Positions 1-7,464 of a DNA stretch of 32,279 nt are shown piece after piece; position 1 is the first letter of the stretch, and each line of letters begins with the position of its first letter. Source of the stretch: Chlorobiaceae bacterium (GTDB lineage Bacteria > Bacteroidota > Chlorobiia > Chlorobiales > Chlorobiaceae); assembly GCA_013334975.1 (NCBI GenBank), contig JAAXWL010000022.1, forward strand, positions 1-32,279. Reading direction: 5' to 3'. A program made the translations under genes and the position numbers. The notes under the pieces were generated by a model. It saw only the letters and a list, made by a program, of their open reading frames with translations, was not told the DNA's origin and searched no databases.

Positions 1-195
1 GATACCGATTTGGACAATTCATCTGTTAGCTCTTTTTTTTCATCGGTATCCAAATCGGTATCCAAATCGGATTTCAATTGGAATATCGATTGAGTTCTAT
101 ACCGTCCTGAATTATTGTCGTTGCTAACTGGCTCACACATCGAGGTTCTGGTTCACTGAGAAGAACACCGTTCTTTGCTTGTTATCCAATGTACT
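1..195 (-). repeat. GGTATC-family dispersed repeat, copy A (inverted relative to 9851-10056)
   Basis: Read on the minus strand, this stretch aligns almost end to end with plus-strand positions 9851-10056. The shared blocks include the AGTACATT start, the AACAAGCAAAGAACGG segment, TCAGTGAACCAGAA, TATAGAACTCAATCGA, a GATTTGGATACC run and the final GAATTGTCCAAATCGGTATC. The two copies differ by small indels in the middle. The repeat runs off the left edge of the window and its other end reaches into the 3' end of the NUDIX gene. No ORF in it looks like a transposase. Confidence 0.85.
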
Positions 196-655
196 TTTGA
201 ATAATCGGGGTGGATACCGGCGGCTGCTCACGATCAGGAGTGAAGTTCTGGTTGTTATCCCACCGCTGCTCTCCCGAGAAGTAGTCCCGGAGCACGAGGT
301 CGAAGCCGAAAGCAAGCTTGTCCCAGGGTATCTCATTCTCCGAAAACCAGCGCAAACACTGGCCTTCGTGCAGTGGAATGGTTTCTGCTGCAGCTTCGAA
401 CTCCATAATGAAGATGTATTCGAGTCTGTCGGGGAAGTCGTAGACCGCATGAGGTCGGCAGAGGGAGACGTCGGTTTCGATCTCTTCCATCATCTCTCTC
501 CTGATGCACTCTTCGGGAGTTTCACCATCCTCAACATGCCCGCCGGGCAGGTCCCACAGGTTCGGGTAGGGTATTTCCGGCTTGTCGTCCCTGAGGAAGA
601 GCAGCACCTGGTTTCGGCTGTTCTTCAGGATAATGCTTGTACCGCCTCTTTTCAT
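182..655 (-). CDS. NUDIX hydrolase
   Basis: This 157-residue protein should hydrolyse a nucleoside diphosphate linked to another moiety, using a divalent metal. The Nudix box spans about residues 39-61 (GGHVEDGETPEE followed by RREMMEE). It has the catalytic R53-E54 and E57-E58 pair, but the usual glycine near the end of the motif is a glutamate (E60). The N-terminal half matches the family well (strand near residues 6-22, LWDLPGGH at 33-40). The ATG at 655 has no clear Shine-Dalgarno sequence. The last few codons and the stop lie inside repeat copy A, so the natural C-terminus has probably been replaced or trimmed by the repeat. The substrate cannot be told from sequence. It lies downstream of trmH on the same strand, with a 63-base gap. 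Confidence 0.85.
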   Translation of the reverse strand: MKRGGTSIILKNSRNQVLLFLRDDKPEIPYPNLWDLPGGHVEDGETPEECIRREMMEEIETDVSLCRPHAVYDFPDRLEYIFIMEFEAAAETIPLHEGQCLRWFSENEIPWDKLAFGFDLVLRDYFSGEQRWDNNQNFTPDREQPPVSTPIIQKYIG

Positions 656-718
656 GGTTGTGGGGATTAGGGATTAATAGGACGAAAGGGACAAAAGGAC
701 AAATCTGACCTATGAGAC

Positions 719-1471
719 CTATAAGACCTGTTCCCCCATATCCCCCTGTTCTCGCGATAATTCCTGTTCGATGGAGTTGGTGGTGTTGAAGGCGCCGTTT
801 TCGTCGAGTTTCGGGTAGGGCTTGTTCTGATCGCGCAGCACAGCGCTGAGGCGGGGGTAGGTGTACTCGAAGAGCAGGCGTTCGAAGTCAGTGTCGCTGA
901 AGTGCTTTATGTCATACAAACCGGAGGTCTGGCGCTGTCGTTGCGCCTCGAAGAGGATGATTGCTGCGGCAACCGAGACGTTGAGAGACTCGACCATGCC
1001 GTTCATGGGAATGTAGATGAAGTGATCGGCGAGATTCATGGCCTCCGGAGAAGGGCCCGTAAGCTCTTCGCCCATGACAATGGCGGTTGGTCGCGTGTAG
1101 TCGATTGAGCGGAAATCTATTGCGTCGGGGCGCCAGGTTGCCACAAGAGTTTGCATGCCCGCCTCCCGAAGTTTTTGGCCGACAGTCACGATCGAATCGC
1201 TGAGGCTGACTTTGACCCAACGATTAGCGCCTGCTGCGGTATGCTGCCTGGTTCTGATCGAGGAGCGCCTCGAGATGGCGTGCACCTGGTGTATGCCGAC
1301 CGCGTCACAGCTCCTGATGATAGCGGCGAGGTTGTGTGCCTTGTTCACGTTGTCCATGACGAGGGTCAGGTCTGTCTGCCGCTTTTCGAGCAGCTCACGG
1401 ATTTTCCGGAATCGTTCAGGTGCTACCAAGGGGGTATGGTTTGTGTGACGATGAAGAGAGCCTGGCTTCAT
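719..1471 (-). CDS. trmH: TrmH-family (SpoU) tRNA 2'-O-methyltransferase
   Basis: This protein methylates a ribose 2'-hydroxyl in RNA using S-adenosylmethionine. Close resemblance to bacterial TrmH points to the conserved G18 of tRNA. All three SPOUT motifs are visible: motif 1 with N47 and R53 (HNLAAIIRSCDA), motif 2 around residues 129-138 (TAIVMGEELTG), and motif 3 around 153-167 (IPMNGMVESLNVSV). These motifs form the trefoil-knot cofactor site. The 250-residue length is slightly longer than the roughly 229 residues of E. coli TrmH. The N-terminus has about 15 extra residues before the conserved start, so a TTG at codon 15 is an alternative start. The last residues (about DMGEQVL) come from a short repeat-like sequence that recurs inverted at 3946-3963. 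It is transcribed away from the phosphoesterase genes. Confidence 0.9.
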   Translation of the reverse strand: MKPGSLHRHTNHTPLVAPERFRKIRELLEKRQTDLTLVMDNVNKAHNLAAIIRSCDAVGIHQVHAISRRSSIRTRQHTAAGANRWVKVSLSDSIVTVGQKLREAGMQTLVATWRPDAIDFRSIDYTRPTAIVMGEELTGPSPEAMNLADHFIYIPMNGMVESLNVSVAAAIILFEAQRQRQTSGLYDIKHFSDTDFERLLFEYTYPRLSAVLRDQNKPYPKLDENGAFNTTNSIEQELSREQGDMGEQVL

Positions 1472-1670
1472 GACAAGAAAGTGTTTTTTCGTGAAAATTT
1501 CAATTATCCGACATGAAGAGGTTTTTCTCAGCCACTTTTCATGGTAATCTTTGCTTTGACACTATATTCCGGTACTAAAAATGAGCGGAAATAGCAGGGG
1601 AACCTTGGTTTGTCTGTCACCGTTGAATTGATGAGCGGCTCTTTTCGTCCGCTGAAGGTGTCTGTAAGTA

Positions 1671-2744
1671 ATGAGTCTCCACCAGAAGAAACATCCATTT
1701 CTCGAAAAACTGCTTGAAACAGCAAAGAGCGTCACGCTTGACAGCTCTTCAAAAGTCCTCGTCCTGAGTGATCTGCACATGGGTAACGGTGGCCGCCGTG
1801 ACGAGTTTCGTCGCAATGCGGAGATCGTCCGTTCGATGCTTCAGGACTATTATCTTCCGGGTAAGTACAGCCTGGTGCTGAACGGTGACGTTGAGGAGCT
1901 GTTCAAGTTTTCTGTCGAGAGTATTACCGGCTGCTGGGGAGATATTTACGATCTGTTCCTTGAGTTCAGGAAAAACGGTTTCTTCTGGAAGATTTACGGC
2001 AACCATGATTCCGATCTTGCCGAGGAGCCGGACTATCGCCTGAAGAGCCATCTGCTCGAATCGATCAGGTTCAACTACGGTAATGAGACGATGCTGCTGT
2101 TTCACGGCCATCAGGCATCGATTCTGCTCTGGGAGACCTATCCGTTAGTCAGCCGGGCAGTCGTGCTTTTTCTGCGCTACATCGCCAAGCCGATGGGTAT
2201 CCGGAACTTCTCCACAGCATACAACAGCCGCCGCCGGTTCGCCATTGAAAAATCGATTTATGAATTCTCGAACCAGGCCAAGATCGTCTCGATCATCGGT
2301 CATACCCACCGTCCGCTTTTCGAGTCGCTTTCGAAGGTCGATCATCTCAATTACCGGATCGAAGAGCTTTGCCGTCTCTATCCCTCCGCACACAGCCGTG
2401 AGCGGATCGCCATCAGAGAGCAGATCACCGACCTGAAGGCGATGCTTGACGCCTGTTTCACCGAAGGCAAGAGAATCGGATTGCGAAGCGGTCGGTATAA
2501 CAACATCGTCATTCCGAGCGTCTTCAACTCCGGATGTGCCATCGGCAAACGGGGCGTCACTGCTCTGGAGATTGATGGCGACCGGATCCGGCTCGTTTAC
2601 TGGTTCAAGGAGAAACAGGGTCGCCGTTTCGTCAGTGACAGAAGCAACCAGGCTGAGCAACTCGGCAACACCGGTTTTTACCGTATCGTACTCAATGAGG
2701 ATCACCTCGATTACGTCTTCTCAAGAATCCACCTGCTGGCATAG
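1671..2744 (+). CDS. calcineurin-like metallophosphoesterase (first of a tandem pair)
   Basis: This 357-residue protein has the full dimetal phosphoesterase signature: D34-L-H36, G72-D73, G110-N-H-D113, a central histidine region FHGHQ at 144-148 and G210-H-T-H213. Such enzymes cleave phosphomono- or phosphodiesters; the arrangement is loosely LpxH-like. Between the last two motifs lies a hydrophobic or amphipathic stretch (about residues 150-176) that could touch the membrane, as the insertion lid does in LpxH. About 140 residues follow the final motif, including conserved blocks shared with the neighbour (FNSGCxIGKRG; VLNEDHLDYVFSRI). The substrate is unknown. It is followed after 126 bases by a paralogue, 2871-3932. 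The ATG at 1671 is the only start that fits the paralogue alignment. Confidence 0.85.
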   Translation: MSLHQKKHPFLEKLLETAKSVTLDSSSKVLVLSDLHMGNGGRRDEFRRNAEIVRSMLQDYYLPGKYSLVLNGDVEELFKFSVESITGCWGDIYDLFLEFRKNGFFWKIYGNHDSDLAEEPDYRLKSHLLESIRFNYGNETMLLFHGHQASILLWETYPLVSRAVVLFLRYIAKPMGIRNFSTAYNSRRRFAIEKSIYEFSNQAKIVSIIGHTHRPLFESLSKVDHLNYRIEELCRLYPSAHSRERIAIREQITDLKAMLDACFTEGKRIGLRSGRYNNIVIPSVFNSGCAIGKRGVTALEIDGDRIRLVYWFKEKQGRRFVSDRSNQAEQLGNTGFYRIVLNEDHLDYVFSRIHLLA

Positions 2745-2870
2745 AAAAAGATCAGTTGGTTCAGTACGATAGTCTGAAGATAATTCACCTGATGTTTGCA
2801 ATGCGCCAGCGTTGAATGCGTTACCTTTGCTGAAGAAAATGCAGAGGTTTGTTCATTCATCCAGCGGTAC

Positions 2871-3932
2871 ATGAAGCGCTCTCATCATCTCGAAAGGCTG
2901 CTGAAAGGTTCTGAAACGATTCTGATAGACCGTGCTTCGAAAGTGGTGGTGTTCAGCGACCTGCATCTCGGGGACGGCGGACGGAATGATGAATTTCTGC
3001 ATAACGCTCCGCTGTTCAGCACCGTTCTGCGTGACCGATACCTTGCGGATGGGTTCAGCCTGGTGCTGAATGGCGATATCGAGGAGCTCTTCAAGTTTGA
3101 TCTCGCAAGCATCGAGGCTGCCTGGAGCGACCTGTATGCACTTTTCCGCTCGTTCAACCACAACGGCTTTTTCAGGAAGCTGTATGGCAATCATGATCAC
3201 GCCTTGCTCAATTGCGCGGAGTACTCTCTTGCCTCGTCACTGGCCGAATCTCTGGCTTTGCGTTTCGAGGAAAAGAGTCTTCTCTTGTTTCACGGTCACC
3301 AGGCATCGCCCTTTCTGAATGAGCCTCGCTCTTTTTTCAGTCGGACGCTTTTTTATCTTTTGCGCTACCTGGCTCGTCCGTTTGGATTTCGAAATTATCC
3401 GGTTTCCTACAGCAACAGGAGGGAGTACGCCATAGAGCGCACGGTTTACGACTTCTCCAACCGTTCGAAAGTCATTTCGATTATCGGCCATACGCATCGT
3501 CCCCTTTTTGAGTCGATGTCGAAGCCCGATTACCTGAACTACTGCCTTGAAGAGCTTTGCCGGAGCTACGTTACGGCTGACGCACGGAGACGGGGAGCGA
3601 TCGAGCATGATATCCTGGAGGTCAAGGCTGAACTTGAAAGCTGTTACCGGAACAACGCATCCAAGAGCCTGCGGAGCGGACGATACGACGCTATCGCCAT
3701 TCCGAGCATTTTTAATTCAGGGTGTTGTATCGGCAAGCGGGGTATTACCGCGATCGAGATTGAGGAGGGGATGATAAGGCTGGTCTACTGGACAAAGTCG
3801 GGCATGAAAGGGCGCTATCCCGGTGAGCGCCTCAACCAGCCAACACAGCTTGGCAAAAGCGGTATTCACCGCATCGTTCTGAACGAGGATCATCTTGATT
3901 ACGTTTTTTCAAGAATAAGATTGCTGGCGTGA
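2871..3932 (+). CDS. calcineurin-like metallophosphoesterase (second of a tandem pair)
   Basis: This 353-residue paralogue of the upstream gene carries the same dimetal motifs (FSDLHLGDGG, NGDIEELFKF, YGNHDH, LFHGHQAS, GHTHRPLFES) and the same C-terminal blocks, so the two genes come from a tandem duplication. The frame is open back to a TTG at 2796. However, the ATG at 2871 gives an N-terminus that aligns with the first copy (MKRSHHLERLL against HPFLEKLLETA), so it is preferred. The two proteins differ in many places outside the motifs, so the duplication is not recent. Substrate unknown. The downstream region, 3933-4053, contains only short GTCCAC-type repeats. Confidence 0.85.
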   Translation: MKRSHHLERLLKGSETILIDRASKVVVFSDLHLGDGGRNDEFLHNAPLFSTVLRDRYLADGFSLVLNGDIEELFKFDLASIEAAWSDLYALFRSFNHNGFFRKLYGNHDHALLNCAEYSLASSLAESLALRFEEKSLLLFHGHQASPFLNEPRSFFSRTLFYLLRYLARPFGFRNYPVSYSNRREYAIERTVYDFSNRSKVISIIGHTHRPLFESMSKPDYLNYCLEELCRSYVTADARRRGAIEHDILEVKAELESCYRNNASKSLRSGRYDAIAIPSIFNSGCCIGKRGITAIEIEEGMIRLVYWTKSGMKGRYPGERLNQPTQLGKSGIHRIVLNEDHLDYVFSRIRLLA

Positions 3933-3984
3933 AGAGGAGGGAACAGGGAACAGGTCTGATAGGAGAAGAGGTGCACAATTCTGT

Positions 3985-4053
3985 CTTTTCTTACATTGTC
4001 CACTTCCTCCACATCCCACATTACATTCGTCCACCAAGTCCACAACGTCCACT
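3985..4053. repeat. GTCCAC-rich short dispersed repeat
   Basis: The stretch has several GTCCAC/TCCAC units. Its segment 3988-4003 (TTCTTACATTGTCCAC) recurs exactly at 15832-15847. Its segment 4038-4053 (GTCCACAACGTCCACT) recurs exactly at 24199-24214. It sits just downstream of the ParA gene (minus strand) and after the phosphoesterase pair. It has no coding signal. Confidence 0.7.
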
Positions 4054-4806
4054 TCATCTTTTCTCAGCCCTCAGCACTTCTTTCACCTCTTCCCAGAGCT
4101 TTCGGTAGGCTTTGGCGGCGGGGGAGTTGGGGTTGGTGGCGTTGAGGGGGGCTCTGGTGAGGCCCATTTTTTCGATATCGGAGCTGTATGGAATGGTTTG
4201 CTTCAGCATGGCGGGGTTGCTTCGAAACTCATCAGCGATCTGGCGATGCATCGATTTTTTTTTCTCTTCCATTGAGAAAAAACCGGTGATCCGTGAGGTA
4301 TCGAGGTCGTTGTCCCTGAAAAAATCGAAAAGCTGGTTGAAGGTGCGCAGAGAGAGCGTCGTAGGAATCACCGGTACCAGGATGATATCCGATGCCCTGA
4401 AAACGCTTTCAGAGAGGAGGGTAAGATTCGGCGGGCAGTCGAGAAAGAGGTAGTCGTACTCATCTTCGAGTCCTTCGAGGGTTCTGGTAAGCCTTTTTTT
4501 TGGTTTTTTGCCCTCTGAGAGTTCGATATCGAGATTACGGTACGAAAGGTCAGAGGGAAGGAGGTCGAGATGTTCGTAGTCGGTCGCCTTGATGTTTTTC
4601 GTGATCTTCTGGCTCCCCTTCAGGAATTTTTCGCTGTTGTACCTCCGGGAAGCCGTAATCCTGAAATAGAAAGAGCTGGCGCCCTGTGGATCCAGGTCGC
4701 AGATAAGTGTCGGTGAAGAGCGGGATGCCGCAAGGAACGAAAGGTTCACGGCGGCAGCCGTTTTACCGACCCCTCCCTTGATGCTGTACAGCGCTATGGT
4801 TTTCAT
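4054..4806 (-). CDS. ParA/MinD-family ATPase (no ParB alongside)
   Basis: This 250-residue ATPase has the deviant Walker A motif KGGVGKT at K10-T16, including the signature lysine K10. It also has the A' motif DLDPQG at 37-42 and a Walker B FLDCPP with D123. This places it with the ParA/Soj/McdA group, which forms ATP-dependent dimers that bind DNA and position cargo. There is no ParB or parS-like neighbour. Instead its start lies 2 bases after the stop of the CYTH-CHAD gene, so the two are almost certainly translated from one message, and the leucine-rich-repeat gene lies upstream of both. The length is typical for a small, non-plasmid ParA without an N-terminal helix-turn-helix domain. A role in positioning a polyphosphate-bound cargo is inferred from gene order only. 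A chromosomal Soj role is less likely given the context. Confidence 0.88.
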   Translation of the reverse strand: MKTIALYSIKGGVGKTAAAVNLSFLAASRSSPTLICDLDPQGASSFYFRITASRRYNSEKFLKGSQKITKNIKATDYEHLDLLPSDLSYRNLDIELSEGKKPKKRLTRTLEGLEDEYDYLFLDCPPNLTLLSESVFRASDIILVPVIPTTLSLRTFNQLFDFFRDNDLDTSRITGFFSMEEKKKSMHRQIADEFRSNPAMLKQTIPYSSDIEKMGLTRAPLNATNPNSPAAKAYRKLWEEVKEVLRAEKR

Positions 4807-4808
4807 GC

Positions 4809-6377
4809 TCAGTCAAGTCCGGTCAGCAGTTCATTGAACAGTGTTCCGGTTTCGTCACTGTCGAATCCGGAAAAAATTACCTGGAAATGTTCCCTGACTT
4901 TTTCCCTTTTCCTGGAGAGCGAGGTGAGCAGGCCTCCCAGGGCTGCCGCCTCTCCGATGCCCCCTCTTTCAGACGGAATGGTTGCAAGCCGATGCTGCAG
5001 GAACTCCATCTGTACCGACAGATCCACGAAGGTTCCGAGGTTGTCCTGCAATGCTTTCATCTGCCGGAGTACCTCGGTCGAGGTTTTCGGCTGAAACAGG
5101 GACGAGAAGAATTCAAGCAGGTACCGGAGCTTTTTGCAGTCGATGCGCAGTTCATGAAGTTCAGCATCGCTGCTTTCACTGCCGATTCTCCTTCCGTGAA
5201 CATGCACTCTTTTCATTGCTTTTCGCAGAGCCTTTGCCGCGACTTTGGCGGTTGGCCTGGATGCCAGCGGTGCGCTTTCCTCTTCCGGAATGGTTTCATC
5301 GGCAATGAACTCCTGCCATGAAGTCATGAAGTCAAGATAGTCTCTGCCTGAAAGGTAACGACAGAATTGCTTGTGATGCAAGCGTTTCTCTGCTTCCAGA
5401 TCATTGAAAAACGGATCGAGCGCCGAACGCAGCGACAACGGCAGAAGGTCGGTATACTCTTGTCGCCGAAGAAGATAAACGTCGCTGTCGCGCAACTGGT
5501 TGGTTCGTTTGCCAAGTTCACGCAAACCTGCAAGCGCCCAGGCTGTTTTTTCAGGATCGAACACGCCGTTGAGTTGTCTGAGGATCGAGCGCCCTCTGCG
5601 TATGGCCACCCGGTAGTCGTGCAGGAATTCTGAATCGATATCCTTGCGGATGCCGGTTTCGTTGACCAGCATGATCGAGGTGGCGAACTGAAGAAGTCGC
5701 CGGATGCTCTGGTGAATAGGTGCTTCGGCGTCAAGTTGCAGATGGAGTTTCGAGGAGTAGCCCTGCCCCGGAGGCGCGGCTGCCTCCATGATGGCCATGA
5801 ATCGCTCCCTGAAGCTTGCGATGCGATAGGCGTCGACCGGTTCCGGAAGGGCCAGAAGCAACGACGAGAGAGCTTTGTGATACCCCTTGAGCGGAGTGAT
5901 GGAGTAGTAGCAGGGGAAGGAGCCCGGAGTGGTTTTGTCGGAAGAATGGATCGATTCGTAGTCGAGCGTTCCCACTGTTTTGTCGTTGTCGTCGAAGATT
6001 CTCCATGAAGAGAGGAATCGATCGACCGGGCAGCGGTTGATGAAGGCTCTGATTTCGCTGCATTGCTGAAGCTTTTTCCTGGCTTTGCCCTCGGGAAGAT
6101 CGGAGGCCAGGAAACTCGGAGGGGTCTGGGAAAGGGCAGTTTCAGCCTCAACGATGCCGTTTTCAAGTTCAATGATCGAAAGCACCCCCTTTTTTCGCAT
6201 GATCATCAATCCGTTGCGGAAAGCCTCCTCTTCGAACGTGTCGTAAAAGACTAACCGTTCTCTGCGTGTGGAAATTCTGCTGATGCTCCAGCCGTCAGGA
6301 AGGTGCTTCCCGACAGCCTGAATCATCGGAGCATCGCCGTTGATTCTGAAAAAGAGAGTTTCCGGAGGGTTGCTCAT
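4809..6377 (-). CDS. CYTH-CHAD domain protein (polyphosphate-associated)
   Basis: The protein has 522 residues from the ATG at 6377. The N-terminal 200 residues look like a divergent CYTH (triphosphate tunnel) domain: a substrate-strand-like opening, then [19 protein letters not shown], which matches the family's YYDT...L...G segment. From about residue 215 to 500 is a CHAD domain, an all-helical domain rich in conserved basic residues, with [12 protein letters not shown] and the diagnostic [21 protein letters not shown] domains bind polyphosphate and target proteins to polyphosphate granules. The frame is open to 6482, but 6377 is preferred because the upstream gene's TGA overlaps this ATG by one base (TGATG), a translational-coupling arrangement. 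It is followed 2 bases later by the ParA-like gene. The PPK1 gene lies about 1.1 kb upstream on the same strand. Confidence 0.88.
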   Translation of the reverse strand: MSNPPETLFFRINGDAPMIQAVGKHLPDGWSISRISTRRERLVFYDTFEEEAFRNGLMIMRKKGVLSIIELENGIVEAETALSQTPPSFLASDLPEGKARKKLQQCSEIRAFINRCPVDRFLSSWRIFDDNDKTVGTLDYESIHSSDKTTPGSFPCYYSITPLKGYHKALSSLLLALPEPVDAYRIASFRERFMAIMEAAAPPGQGYSSKLHLQLDAEAPIHQSIRRLLQFATSIMLVNETGIRKDIDSEFLHDYRVAIRRGRSILRQLNGVFDPEKTAWALAGLRELGKRTNQLRDSDVYLLRRQEYTDLLPLSLRSALDPFFNDLEAEKRLHHKQFCRYLSGRDYLDFMTSWQEFIADETIPEEESAPLASRPTAKVAAKALRKAMKRVHVHGRRIGSESSDAELHELRIDCKKLRYLLEFFSSLFQPKTSTEVLRQMKALQDNLGTFVDLSVQMEFLQHRLATIPSERGGIGEAAALGGLLTSLSRKREKVREHFQVIFSGFDSDETGTLFNELLTGLD

Positions 6378-7297
6378 CAGATGGCTGTGTTGAACGATGA
6401 AGAGAGTGACGAATGGCGCTGGAGTGCATCGGTTTGATGGCAGGCGCAACGCACCGAAGAGCCCCGCACGACTCTGATGCAACTTATGGCCGGATCAGGC
6501 TGGCGTGTAAGGCAAGATACGGCAGGATTGGCCGAACCGTCGGGTTTGCCGGAAACTTTTTTCGGGAAGCACCGGAGATTGACGAGCCGGTTGCCGGAGC
6601 AAATGAAGTCGCCCGATACCTCGATGGGGCCATGATTGAGGTTTTCAAGAAGGTTTTCAGCACAGGAGAAGCGACCGTTCACGAATTCCGGGGAACCATC
6701 GAGTGAGACCAGCAGATTCGATGAGCAGTCGAAATCGCTGTGGACCTCGTCGGGAGCGCCCTGGAGCGTGCGTAACCGGTTGTTGGAGCAGTTAAACGAT
6801 CCCGTTTCGAGAGGGCCTCCGTAGAGCGAAATGAGCTGGTTTCCCGAGCAGTTGAACACCCCTTTCACCTTACGGGGTGCTCCTGCCAGCGAGATCAGCC
6901 GGTTCGAAGAGCAGTTGAACGATCCCTTTATTCTGGTTGCAGCCCCCTTCAGGCAGGTCAGCAGATTGAATGAACAGTCGAAGTCGCCATTGAGTTGCCT
7001 GGGCCCTCCTTCGAGTGAAAGGAGGGCGTTCCCTGAACAGTTGAAGCTGCCGGTGACTCTTGGTGCGCCTTCGAGCGAAGTCAACTGGTTTCCTGAACAG
7101 TTGAATGAACCTTCAACCATTTCGGGGCACCCTTCGAGTGAGGTTAAGCCCATGTTCGAGCAGTCGATATCGCCGGTGCCATCGAGTGTACCCATGAGAG
7201 TCCTGAATGTGCGCATAGTGGAGGATCGTTGATGATTCGATGCCGATCGTGGCCGGGTGTTGACCCTGAGCGGAGTGAACCGGGCGTTGTTACGCAT
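6377..7297 (-). CDS. leucine-rich-repeat protein with a cysteine in each repeat
   Basis: The 306-residue protein contains ten consecutive repeats of 20-21 residues, roughly residues 41-250, of the form GSFNCSGNQLTSLEGAPxxV. Each repeat has a cysteine at the same position (FNCS/FDCS) and the LRR-like N-x-L-x-x-L spacing. Such repeats form a curved solenoid used for protein binding. About 27 residues precede the first MRTF and about 55 non-repeat residues follow. There is no signal peptide or transmembrane segment, so it is likely cytoplasmic. The start at 7297 is supported by an AGGAG 8-9 bases upstream. Its stop overlaps the start of the CYTH-CHAD gene, so the unit LRR, CYTH-CHAD, ParA is coupled. 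Function unknown; an adaptor or scaffold role would fit. Confidence 0.8.
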   Translation of the reverse strand: MRNNARFTPLRVNTRPRSASNHQRSSTMRTFRTLMGTLDGTGDIDCSNMGLTSLEGCPEMVEGSFNCSGNQLTSLEGAPRVTGSFNCSGNALLSLEGGPRQLNGDFDCSFNLLTCLKGAATRIKGSFNCSSNRLISLAGAPRKVKGVFNCSGNQLISLYGGPLETGSFNCSNNRLRTLQGAPDEVHSDFDCSSNLLVSLDGSPEFVNGRFSCAENLLENLNHGPIEVSGDFICSGNRLVNLRCFPKKVSGKPDGSANPAVSCLTRQPDPAISCIRVVRGSSVRCACHQTDALQRHSSLSSSFNTAI

Positions 7298-7464
7298 TGG
7301 GGTTGCTCCTGCCTTTGGTCGGCATTTGATGAATTGAAGGATGTATCAAGTATTTTCGATGGTTAATATAGGTTGTTTCAGGAGTATGTTCCGGGATGTT
7401 GCACAAGAGTAACGCATTGTTTACGGCTTTGTAGCAAGCAGGAGCCAGAGAGGGTAACGAAGGC

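Noticed and set aside
179-670. 163-residue plus-strand frame antisense to the NUDIX gene
   Set aside because: It mirrors the NUDIX gene and shows no recognisable domain; the minus-strand Nudix box is clear.
1556-1582. TTGACA -35-like box ahead of the metallophosphoesterase gene
   Set aside because: There is no -10 box at a good spacing.
2796-2870. TTG-start extension of the second metallophosphoesterase
   Set aside because: It adds 25 residues that do not align with the paralogue; the ATG at 2871 does.
6378-6482. Upstream extension of the CYTH-CHAD frame
   Set aside because: The extension lies within the LRR gene end in another frame and has no domain sequence; the TGATG-coupled ATG is the natural start.
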